Positions 7,958-16,030 of a stretch of 21,871 bases of DNA are shown here, in pieces. The position numbers and the translations under genes are program-made. Numbering within the stretch: position 1 is the first letter of the stretch; every line of letters begins with the position of its first letter. Under the pieces are notes generated by a model. The model saw only the letters and a program-made list of their open reading frames with translations. It had not been told where the DNA came from and made no database searches. The stretch lies in the IMG/VR virus record IMGVR_UViG_3300009593_000143, positions 1 through 21,871 of that record. One strand, written 5' to 3'. This stretch comes from a virus.

Positions 7958-9391
7958 TCAACTAGCACTAAACGGGCTCTTGAACCAAACTCCATTTTCG
8001 TTAAAGTAATACTTGTTTTCTATAGAGAAAGGTCCGACTGCGGTATCACCAGCATTGGACAGGTAGATAACTCTCCCTGAGAAGGAGCCTGAGTTTGTGT
8101 GGAACCCTGTCAAGATTGCACGATCTTCAGTGTTAGCACCGTTGAGGTGAAGGATGTCGTGCAAATCGGGCATTTCCACACTTGCGGTAGTAGCAATAAC
8201 TGGATTGTTACTAAAGAATGGACTTGGGTGCCATGTCCCATTTTCGTTAAAGTAGAATTTTCTAGGAATCTTGAAAGAGGCAACAGGACTTGATCCGGTG
8301 GATGCAAGATATATGATCTTACTAGAATAACTACTTGCACTAACATGGTAGTTGTTCAATAGTGCCCGATAAGTTCCTCCTGGTCCGTCGTCGGCAATAG
8401 TGAGAACACCGTTACCTACGGATATGATCGTATCTCCACCGCCACCACCTGCTCCAAGCAGTGCCCACGATCCGTTTTGATAAAACTGAAATGCGTTTGT
8501 TGAAGTGTTGTATATCATCATCCCGTTAGTTGCAGAAACCGAGTTTCTTTGGGCTGTGGTCATTCTCGGTATCACCACCCCTCCCGTTGTGGACGTAACT
8601 GTTAGACTGCTTCCGTCAAAAGTCAAATTTGACTCTCCTTGTAAAGTTGTCCCGTTGACTCCCGTTATGATCCTGTTGTCTGCGGCAGAATTAAGAGTAA
8701 TGTCACCCCCTCCAGATCCTGTCACATCTACTGTCATTTTTCCGACATATAGAAACCCTCTAGCATGGGTTGGGACTCGATCATTTCGGTAATCTTGTAA
8801 AAAGATGATACCACTATAATAATCTATTTGCCAATCTGTTTCATCTAATGACGTAATCTCGTTCGTTGCATCGGTCGGATCACCTTTATAGAGTTTTAGG
8901 AAGTAGGGGTTTGCTCCTTGGTTTGAGAAATTGGGAGGAATAAGTTGAACCTTACCAAGTGTCTCATAGACAACCTTGTCGTCATCATAATACCCATTGC
9001 CCTTACTTGTGTTACTGGAAAGTGCTTCATAGTTTCCGGTCATTACGAGTTTGTATCCATGAGTACCGGCTGCGGTTGCTTCGTCACCACCACCAAAACC
9101 CACGCTGCCGAAAGTACCAGTGTTGGCATCATACGAAGTTCCACCGATTGGTTGAACTATAAAATCAACATACTCCACAGTTGTTGGAGAACCCACAGAG
9201 GCACTCTGAAGGAGATATAGGGTTAGTGCTGGGTTGTCTGGAATGCTTTGTCCAAAGATGGTTTGCGAAGAAACCTGTATATTGGACGGAATTGCTTCTT
9301 GAGCATCAGACTTGAGGTTTGATGTGTGTGCCCTTCCTAATAATTTCTTTTGCGAGAAAAGAGTTGCTGTTAGATTAGTTTTTCCTGCCAT
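7958..9391 (-). CDS. Virion surface protein with tandem FYFNENGxW modules
   Basis: This gene encodes 477 residues from the ATG at 9389-9391, with only a weak ribosome binding site nine bases after the upstream stop. The N-terminal 220 residues form a folded, Tyr- and Asp-rich domain (KKLLGRAHTSNLKSDAQEAI, later TDWQIDYYSGIIFLQDY), probably the virion-binding part. Residues 225-310 look fibre-like and include PRMTTAQRNSVSATNGMMIY, a motif common in phage tail-fibre-type proteins. The C-terminus carries two copies (about 343-394 and 425-474) of a module ending in KFYFNENGTWHPSPF or KYYFNENGVWFKSPF. The same module ends the protein encoded at 20301-21871. Gly-rich linkers separate the parts. Its place between neck and gp15 suggests a neck or collar appendage. 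The exact function is unknown. Confidence 0.8.
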   Translation of the reverse strand: MAGKTNLTATLFSQKKLLGRAHTSNLKSDAQEAIPSNIQVSSQTIFGQSIPDNPALTLYLLQSASVGSPTTVEYVDFIVQPIGGTSYDANTGTFGSVGFGGGDEATAAGTHGYKLVMTGNYEALSSNTSKGNGYYDDDKVVYETLGKVQLIPPNFSNQGANPYFLKLYKGDPTDATNEITSLDETDWQIDYYSGIIFLQDYRNDRVPTHARGFLYVGKMTVDVTGSGGGDITLNSAADNRIITGVNGTTLQGESNLTFDGSSLTVTSTTGGVVIPRMTTAQRNSVSATNGMMIYNTSTNAFQFYQNGSWALLGAGGGGGDTIISVGNGVLTIADDGPGGTYRALLNNYHVSASSYSSKIIYLASTGSSPVASFKIPRKFYFNENGTWHPSPFFSNNPVIATTASVEMPDLHDILHLNGANTEDRAILTGFHTNSGSFSGRVIYLSNAGDTAVGPFSIENKYYFNENGVWFKSPFSAS

Positions 9392-9400
9392 ACTCTATAA

Positions 9401-12400
9401 CTATGATCCATATACAAAAGATATTCGAGACAAATATCCCGTCCAGTCTTTGTGTGCGGTTATTCTTATTACTAAATAGTCTGCATCACCCCCCGAAGTG
9501 CCGTTTAAGGTTGCAGTTCGAAAGTTTATGCCGTAAGCAGTGCCATCTGCATCGACAGTTTGGTTAACGTCGTTGCCTCCTCCGTTGAATCCACCGACAT
9601 CGTTTATCACATTCTCTGAAACCGATGCAGGTCTGGCAAGGTCTAACCAACCTGTGTCTCCTGGTATCTTTACTTCGCAATGAATGTTCTTATTTGCTCC
9701 TGGTGATCCAGTGTTGAATGCTCCACCTTTTGCGACGAGGTTGGCATCACCATACAGAGTGACAGTTGCCAAAGAGACATCTCCAACATTATTAGAACGA
9801 AAATATCTATAATACTCCCTCGTTGCGGTGGAAAGGGAAGAGTAGTTGGGATTTCCTGTTGGTGCCTGTAGTTGTCCTGAGTTTGCTACTGATCTATAAT
9901 CTCCGTTTAGTCCACCTTTTGCGGGGGAGACAAGACGACCACTGTAGATAGACAATCCGTTGGAGTATGTTGCGTGTGATCCCACATCGTTGACACTCAC
10001 TGTGGAGTTCCATTTGTTGCCAGCATTAGTGACACTTGCTTGATTTACATAGGAACCTGATTGAAGTCTATACTTCTCACCATCCATAGGTTCATTGATG
10101 TTTATATTCCCAGTCTCACTGCCACTGAAAACCAAGAAACTATGCTTGCTCAATGTTGAAGTGGTCAAGTTTGACTTTATCGGATGTTTCACCCTTGAAC
10201 TTACAGATGCAGTGTGGGAAACAGATGCGTGGGCTCCTACTAAAGACGTTGCTGGATCGAAAACTATTGTTCCTGTCACAAACATCACTTGTGCTTCGGA
10301 GTTTGCACTTGTTGACAACGAAGGTATTGCCTTGGTTGCTCCATTGGTTGTGCCTGGTGATGCAAGTCCAGTGCCATTGGTTGTTATTTTTGTCGCTGTT
10401 GTGTTCGTTGTCGTTGGGAAACTTATGCCATCACTCGATCTGTAATATACGTTGCGGTGAGCATGTGATACTATATATCGATAAGATGAAGAGCATGCCG
10501 TGAAATATCTAACACCCGACATGGAATAGAAGGAACTTCCGGAGAAATCATCGATAGTGAGTTCGGTTGCAGCAAGAGCATTGCTGTCGGGATCGTTCAC
10601 CCACTCAACATAGTTAGTTACAGTTTGTCCGATTGTAGATCCCGAGTGTATAACCCTTGCATAGTTCCATCCGGTTCTCTGATCTGCTGTTCCTACTTGA
10701 TATTTTCCTGTTCTATAAGTTTTTGTATAATCTGGTAAGTTGTTGGACGCATACTTTCCTGCATCAAAAACACTCAAACTTACAAAACCAGAACCATTTC
10801 CGTTTACTTCCGAATCTGTACCGGAGCCAGGATTGCCTGCACCGACGGAGTTGCTAGTTAGGTCGATGCTGTGAACGACTGCTCCATTTACTTCAAGTTT
10901 TAGATTACCGAGGGCACCGTTTCTGAAAGAGTTGGCAACATAACTTGGAGTATTTGCATTAACATCTTCATTTAGTTCTCCGTCGATGACGACGGAACCG
11001 TTGAACACACCTGCGATGTCTCCACTGTCTAGGAAGTTTCCGTTTACGTCGATTGCAGAGTTTCCTGTGCCTGTGCCAACGTTAGTGTATCCAGATACTG
11101 CCTTGGAAGAACCGAAAGATAGCTTTACATCCTCTCCGTTATCGTTGATATCAACATCGTCGAGGGCAGGTGCTTCGGAGGGTGTTGCTCCCGTTCCAGC
11201 ACCAAAGGATACGGTGATGTCGTCAACATATCCAGTCCAAGATGTGTTCGACTCCACCTTCAAAACAATATCGTCACCATTAGCAACACCCTTTGTGCCA
11301 AATGACATATAATTGGTAGCATCTACTGAATTGTCAAAGTTCAAAACATATGCTCCCGATCCGTTTGATGTGCTGTCGTATGTAAATGCCTGTGCCACGT
11401 CCATCCAACCTGTAGTTCCTGGTATCTTTATGAATGCTTTTATTCTACCTGAGTTTAGTGCTGTTCCTTCTGGAACTATTGTAGTGGAACTTCCTTCGAT
11501 TGTTAAGACAATATCTCTTTTGGTTGCTCCGGTGGAGTTTCTAAAATATCTATAGAATGTTCTCAATCCAGACACACCAGAATAGTTCGGGTTTCCAGAT
11601 GGTGCTACACCTAGTGGTCCACCTTCACTATCGTCACGGAAGTCACCATTGTTGAGGGTTGCGAGTGGAGAATAGAGTCGAGCATTATAGAACTGCAATC
11701 CATCAGAATGATTTCCACCACCAGTCATGTGAGTTTGTGAGTTCCAAGTTCCACTATCGACATCAGATTGTGCGTTATACGATCCCGATGCTAGACGATA
11801 AGTTTCTGCCTTGAATCTCTCTCTTAGTGCGGTTGAGTTCCCTGCGATGTTGTAAACGAGAAGACCTGTTAGGTGTGCTGTTCCCGCATTACTAAGATCT
11901 GACTTGAGTGGGTGGGCAACATTGACCTTTGATGTTATAGTTCCACTGAGGAATGTAGTCCCTGAAGATGTTGCACTTCCTGTAATGCTCAATACTTTTG
12001 TCTCATCTTCTCCTGCCCCTGTGTTTAGTGACGGAAATGCTTGTGATGAAATTGCACAACTCGTGTTCGTAAATGAGATATTCTGTGTCGTATATACATT
12101 CCTGTATGCGTTGTTGACATCAACGAGATAGTTTGCCGAAACTGAAGTGAAGTATTTTACACCGGAGAGATACTTTGCTCCTGATCCTGCTGCACTTGCG
12201 AACCTCGCATTTGTAGCAGTAAGGGCATTGCTGTTATTGTCATTCACCCACTGGACATGGTTTGTTGTTTTAAGTCCCCAAGATCCTGAGTGTTTCACTT
12301 CTGCATAGTTCCACCCGTTTCTCTGATCTGCTGCTGCGACTTTGTAATCTGCGGTTCTGTGTTGGAAGATGCTAAACGCATTCTGACTTCTGTCTTGTGC

Positions 12401-15400
12401 TGAAGACGTAGTTGATACATTGAAGAATCCTGATCCGTTGCCGTTGAGGTGATTACCTGTGCCACTGCCTGGATTTCCAGAACCGATAGAGATGGAGGTT
12501 AAATCTATGCTGTGTAGCAATGCTCCATTTGCGAACAACTGAAGTGCCCCAGATTCTGCATTACCAAAAGAGTCGGCAGGGTAGTTTACAACATTATTGT
12601 CATATGTGTCTGTTGCGATATGAAAGTTCACCTCTCCATTGATCAGGGTAGCTCCGTTGAACGTTCCTCGGCGAAGGTTGTTACCAGAATTCTGTGCTTG
12701 ACTCGTATCATTAACGTTCAATCCCGCAAACTCATCGTGAGTTGTTACATTTGTATATCCAGATATGGTGTTTGCCGCACCGAATGATAGTTCAGCAGAA
12801 ACTCCTGTGTCTGCACAATCTATTCTCGAAACATCAGGTGCTGGTGATGGTGCAAGTATTTTTAGAATCTCATTGAACCTATCGATAGAAACACCAATAG
12901 AAGTGGTACTTGTGAAGTCTGTAAAAAGACCGTCGGCATAAGATCCATCTTCTGCGTTCCCGATGGTTGTAGTTCCTCCACCTCCTCCGGTGGAAGAGAT
13001 AGTTATTTGACCACTAGAACCTGTCACTAGAGTAACATTAGAACCTCCAATGAGGTAGGGATTGCCGTTTCTGAGTTTTGTCAATGAACCTGTCAAACCA
13101 GTGGCAATGAGATTACCAACCGTTACATTGTTTGTTGTTGTGGACCCGTTGTCAGTTACCTGATCTAGTGTTGATGCTGTTGAGATTCCGGTAAGCTTAG
13201 ATCCGTCACCGTAGAATGCTGATGCTGACATGTTTATCGATGCAGACAAGTTTCCGATGATCGTGGCATTACCTGTATGAGAACCATCCCATTCTGCTGT
13301 TATTCCCGTCAAACCTGCACCACTACCTACAAAAGATGTTGCAGTGATCGTGGCAGAAGATGAGAGGTTGCCTTGTATAGTTGCATTACCTGTGTGACTA
13401 CCATCCCACTCAGCAGTGACACCAGTCAAGTTTGATCCGTCACCATAAAAGGATGATGCAGATATGTTCAGGGATGCTGACAAACTTCCGACACTGAGTG
13501 CGTTTGTTGTTGTTGCTCCATTCTGAGTAACATAATCTAGTGTAAAATCTGTTGCATGCTTTGAATCTACAGTGTTTGCGTCAGCTGCCTGAGCAACTGT
13601 TCCTACAATGTTGCCAGCTGCGAGATTCGTAAGGGCTGCACCGTTTCCGACAAACGTTGTCGCAGTTATTTGAGCCGAAGAAGACAAGTTTCCTACAATA
13701 GTTGCATTACCCGTATGACTTCCATCCCATTCCGCTGTCACTCCCGTTAAACTAGATCCATCTCCGATAAATCTTGTGGCAGTTATTACTGCTGATGAAG
13801 AAAGGTTGCCCTGTATGGTTGCATTTCCAGTATGGCTTCCATCCCATTCAGCAGTAACACCTGTAAGATTAGATCCGTCACCATAGAAAGAAGATGCCGA
13901 TATGTTCATCGATGCTGATAGACTTCCCACTGCTAAGCTGTTGTTGGTAGTATATCCATTAGACGTAACGTAATCTAAATTGAATTGGGCAGCATGTTTT
14001 CCGTCGAGGGTGTCTGCATTTACTGCACTGGTGGCATTGGCAACTGCACCGTCTACATATGCTCCAGCAATATATGATGCTGTTTGGGCATGAGATGCTG
14101 ATAATGCTGATGCTACACGGCCATCGACGTAGGTTGCTGCAATGTATGAAGCAGTTTGGGCATGAGATGCAGATAATGCTGATGCGACACGACCATCAAT
14201 CTTGGATGCTTGTACATAGGATGCAGTTTGTGCTGTGACGGCATTTGTTGCATTAGCAATAGCTCCCACAATGTTTGCCGCAGTTAGGTTAGTGAGGTTT
14301 GCACCGTTTCCAGTAAAAGATAGAGCAGACATTCCCAACGAAGAACTAAGTGTTCCTTGTATGGTTGCATTTCCGACGTGACTACCATCCCACTCAGCAG
14401 TGACTCCGGTGAGGTTTGATCCGTCACCATAAAATCCCGATGCGGATATGTTCATTGAAGCAGATAAGGTGGAAACAGATAGGGCTGTGGTGGTGGTGGC
14501 ACCTCTTGCGGTGATACTCTGTAGTGTATCCTTTTCTGCATAGTAACTTGCTGTTTGTGCAGTCACCACATAAGATGCTGTCTGTGCTGTTACCGCATTA
14601 GTCGCATTGGTTGCTAATGCGACGGTACCGTTGACATTAGAACCGAGAATGTAAGATGCTGTAAGGGCATTTGTTATAGTTCCAGTAAGGTTTGCAGAAG
14701 ATGCAATTGTAATTGTGTTGGTGCTGGAATCTAAATCAATGTTACTACCTGCAACAAGGGACTTGAACTGTAGTTCTTTTCCTACCTTCTGAGAGAAGAC
14801 TCCTTCTCCTCCTCCGATGTTACGACCAGTATTGACTTCTCCGTCTGCTGTCACAAAATTGGCATTGTCACACAACTCTGTGGAAGTCATGTCTATAATC
14901 TTTCCGTCTACTTTTTGTTTTGCTAACCTAAATACACCTTCTCTAGATCGAATACATGTTGCGACGATTTCAAACTTCTGATCCACTTGACCATAAAGTT
15001 GTCGAGGTTGACCAACTGTTGTGATTTCGTAAAGAATCTTGCCGTATAGAACAAAGTCACCCTCTCTTACAAAGAGGTTCTGATCTTCTGCCAGTCGTCT
15101 CTTGTGAAACCTTACTGTAATCTGCGATCTTCTGTCTATTCCGAGATTTGTATAGGTTGTATCCGAACCTTCCCAAGATACTGCGGCAAAGATCCTCATC
15201 GGAGGTAGGAAGGTTTTCTTTACTGCCTCTCCATAAAGATCGTGAAAGTTACTGTGTGTTACACTTACGGGGAAATAGACGACTTGCTGACCGATTACTC
15301 GTTCTAACAACTCATCTCCGACTTGCTTTACTAAGTTTGTCTCTTTTTGCCCTGTGAAGAGTGGTGGCGGGGGATTTAATGGACGTTTGGATATTTCGTC

Positions 15401-16021
15401 ACATACCGCAGGGGTATCTCCCGAACCTCCTGTAGAGGTTCCTGTGCCGTCTAAGACATTAAGTTCATTTATGGGGTCACAAGGGGCAGCAGTTAGTCTT
15501 GGATCGTCTTCATCAGATTGTACCTTCTTTTGTTCTGGAAATACTCCGTCTCTTGCCCTAATACACGTTGCTACGATTTCGATTTGACTGTCTACTTGAC
15601 CAAATAGGGGTCTTGGTTGCCCAAGTGCTGCAATCTCATAAAAATGAGTGCCATATAAAACAAAGTCTCCCTCTCTTACGAAAAGGTTTTTGTCTTCCGT
15701 TATCCTTCTTTTGTGAAAGTGGATTGTTATAGAAGACTTCTTGTCTATTCCAAAATTATTTGTAGTGGTTTGTTCTTGTTCTCTCTCAACATACGCACTG
15801 ATGTGAACTGGTGGCAGAAAACTCTTGTTTACAGCTTCTCCATAAAGGGAGTGATAGTTGCTGTGCTTCAGACTGATGGGATAGTAAACAACCTCCGACT
15901 TTATGACTCTTTCAGTGAGTTCATCGGTGACTTGTTTTACAAGGTCTTTTTCTTTTTGGCCCGTAAACAACGGTGGTGGAGGTGCTTCCGGTTGTTTCCA
16001 GACGTTATCGTTATCTGACAT
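9401..16021 (-). CDS. Giant neck-fibre protein: two tandem gp14-like domains fused to fibre repeats and duplicated C-terminal modules
   Basis: This gene encodes 2206 residues from the ATG at 16019-16021, with GGAGG five bases upstream overlapping the gp13 stop. Residues about 16-165 and 218-365 are two diverged copies of a T4 gp14-like neck domain; each has LFTGQKE, YHSLYGEAV or FHDLYGEAV, FLPP, FHKRR, NLFVREGDFVLYG and EIVATCIR. T4 gp14 has 256 residues and no fibre. Residues about 420-960 are low-complexity, fibre-like repeats (FYGDGSNLTG, AEWDGSHTGNATI, AQTASY). Residues about 1064-1610 and 1615-2206 are a large duplicated module, each copy with a GWNYA core, YRYFR and a terminal WTGY. The context (gp13 before, gp15 later) supports a neck location. 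It probably builds the gp14 ring and projects a fibre from it. The receptor and oligomeric state are unknown. Confidence 0.85.
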   Translation of the reverse strand: MSDNDNVWKQPEAPPPPLFTGQKEKDLVKQVTDELTERVIKSEVVYYPISLKHSNYHSLYGEAVNKSFLPPVHISAYVEREQEQTTTNNFGIDKKSSITIHFHKRRITEDKNLFVREGDFVLYGTHFYEIAALGQPRPLFGQVDSQIEIVATCIRARDGVFPEQKKVQSDEDDPRLTAAPCDPINELNVLDGTGTSTGGSGDTPAVCDEISKRPLNPPPPLFTGQKETNLVKQVGDELLERVIGQQVVYFPVSVTHSNFHDLYGEAVKKTFLPPMRIFAAVSWEGSDTTYTNLGIDRRSQITVRFHKRRLAEDQNLFVREGDFVLYGKILYEITTVGQPRQLYGQVDQKFEIVATCIRSREGVFRLAKQKVDGKIIDMTSTELCDNANFVTADGEVNTGRNIGGGEGVFSQKVGKELQFKSLVAGSNIDLDSSTNTITIASSANLTGTITNALTASYILGSNVNGTVALATNATNAVTAQTASYVVTAQTASYYAEKDTLQSITARGATTTTALSVSTLSASMNISASGFYGDGSNLTGVTAEWDGSHVGNATIQGTLSSSLGMSALSFTGNGANLTNLTAANIVGAIANATNAVTAQTASYVQASKIDGRVASALSASHAQTASYIAATYVDGRVASALSASHAQTASYIAGAYVDGAVANATSAVNADTLDGKHAAQFNLDYVTSNGYTTNNSLAVGSLSASMNISASSFYGDGSNLTGVTAEWDGSHTGNATIQGNLSSSAVITATRFIGDGSSLTGVTAEWDGSHTGNATIVGNLSSSAQITATTFVGNGAALTNLAAGNIVGTVAQAADANTVDSKHATDFTLDYVTQNGATTTNALSVGSLSASLNISASSFYGDGSNLTGVTAEWDGSHTGNATIQGNLSSSATITATSFVGSGAGLTGITAEWDGSHTGNATIIGNLSASINMSASAFYGDGSKLTGISTASTLDQVTDNGSTTTNNVTVGNLIATGLTGSLTKLRNGNPYLIGGSNVTLVTGSSGQITISSTGGGGGTTTIGNAEDGSYADGLFTDFTSTTSIGVSIDRFNEILKILAPSPAPDVSRIDCADTGVSAELSFGAANTISGYTNVTTHDEFAGLNVNDTSQAQNSGNNLRRGTFNGATLINGEVNFHIATDTYDNNVVNYPADSFGNAESGALQLFANGALLHSIDLTSISIGSGNPGSGTGNHLNGNGSGFFNVSTTSSAQDRSQNAFSIFQHRTADYKVAAADQRNGWNYAEVKHSGSWGLKTTNHVQWVNDNNSNALTATNARFASAAGSGAKYLSGVKYFTSVSANYLVDVNNAYRNVYTTQNISFTNTSCAISSQAFPSLNTGAGEDETKVLSITGSATSSGTTFLSGTITSKVNVAHPLKSDLSNAGTAHLTGLLVYNIAGNSTALRERFKAETYRLASGSYNAQSDVDSGTWNSQTHMTGGGNHSDGLQFYNARLYSPLATLNNGDFRDDSEGGPLGVAPSGNPNYSGVSGLRTFYRYFRNSTGATKRDIVLTIEGSSTTIVPEGTALNSGRIKAFIKIPGTTGWMDVAQAFTYDSTSNGSGAYVLNFDNSVDATNYMSFGTKGVANGDDIVLKVESNTSWTGYVDDITVSFGAGTGATPSEAPALDDVDINDNGEDVKLSFGSSKAVSGYTNVGTGTGNSAIDVNGNFLDSGDIAGVFNGSVVIDGELNEDVNANTPSYVANSFRNGALGNLKLEVNGAVVHSIDLTSNSVGAGNPGSGTDSEVNGNGSGFVSLSVFDAGKYASNNLPDYTKTYRTGKYQVGTADQRTGWNYARVIHSGSTIGQTVTNYVEWVNDPDSNALAATELTIDDFSGSSFYSMSGVRYFTACSSSYRYIVSHAHRNVYYRSSDGISFPTTTNTTATKITTNGTGLASPGTTNGATKAIPSLSTSANSEAQVMFVTGTIVFDPATSLVGAHASVSHTASVSSRVKHPIKSNLTTSTLSKHSFLVFSGSETGNININEPMDGEKYRLQSGSYVNQASVTNAGNKWNSTVSVNDVGSHATYSNGLSIYSGRLVSPAKGGLNGDYRSVANSGQLQAPTGNPNYSSLSTATREYYRYFRSNNVGDVSLATVTLYGDANLVAKGGAFNTGSPGANKNIHCEVKIPGDTGWLDLARPASVSENVINDVGGFNGGGNDVNQTVDADGTAYGINFRTATLNGTSGGDADYLVIRITAHKDWTGYLSRISFVYGS
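9404..12832 (-). repeat. Tandem C-terminal modules of the neck-fibre protein
   Basis: Two modules of about 550-590 residues (residues 1064-1610 and 1615-2206) align over their whole length. Shared landmarks in the same order are LSFG, SGYTNV, a NG-rich turn, HSIDLTS, GNPGSGT, NGNGSGF, ADQR.GWNYA, HSGS, NALxAT, GNPNYS, YRYFR, IPG.TGW and a final W-TG-Y. The copies differ strongly in detail, so the duplication is old. They are likely beta-rich distal domains of the fibre, but I recognise no named family. Confidence 0.8.
9473..9480 (-). promoter_or_regulatory. ACTATTTA motif inside the end of the neck-fibre gene
   Basis: This copy lies within the last codons of the 2206-residue gene (encoding part of DYLV) and 81 bases before the ATG at 9391. 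The ten-base context ACTATTTAGT equals that upstream of the sheath gene. It could serve the downstream surface protein gene, or be a chance consequence of coding. Confidence 0.3.
13187..14434 (-). repeat. Fibre repeats: F-x-G-x-G-x-x-LT and AEWDGSHTGNATI
   Basis: About eight copies of a short unit of the type FYGDGSNLTG occur here, at residues about 530-945 of the neck-fibre protein. Five of them are followed by GVTAEWDGSHTGNATI or a one- to two-residue variant and a short Ser-rich link. Interspersed are AQTASYIA-YVDGRVA units. At the DNA level the copies share stretches such as CCATCCCA with mostly synonymous changes around them, which points to selection on the protein sequence. Confidence 0.85.
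14927..15370 (-). repeat. Second gp14-like neck domain
   Basis: This stretch encodes residues about 218-365 of the neck-fibre protein. It repeats the order of motifs in residues 16-165: LFTGQKE, VVYFPVS, DLYGEAV, FLPP, FHKRR, LFVREGDFVLYG, GQPR, EIVATCIRSREGVF. A Pro-rich segment (NPPPPLFTGQ) restarts the unit exactly as in the first copy. Confidence 0.82.
15527..15976 (-). repeat. First gp14-like neck domain
   Basis: This stretch encodes residues about 16-165 of the neck-fibre protein, with the motifs LFTGQKE, VVYYPIS, SLYGEAV, FLPP, FHKRR, LFVREGDFVLYG, GQPR and EIVATCIRARDGVF. The order of features (YYP near the start, a conserved Phe-Gly with hydrophobic strand, EGD before a Tyr or Phe strand) parallels T4 gp14. 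Confidence 0.8.
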
Positions 16022-16030
16022 CTAAACCTC

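Noticed and set aside
7970-8365. Aromatic C-terminal modules considered as variable region of a diversity-generating retroelement
   Set aside because: No reverse transcriptase or template repeat is visible in the window, and the copies differ by ordinary divergence rather than adenine-specific changes.
13187-14434. Regularly spaced repeats that might suggest a CRISPR array
   Set aside because: The repeats are in frame, vary at synonymous positions, and encode a protein repeat within a continuous gene; spacing is irregular.
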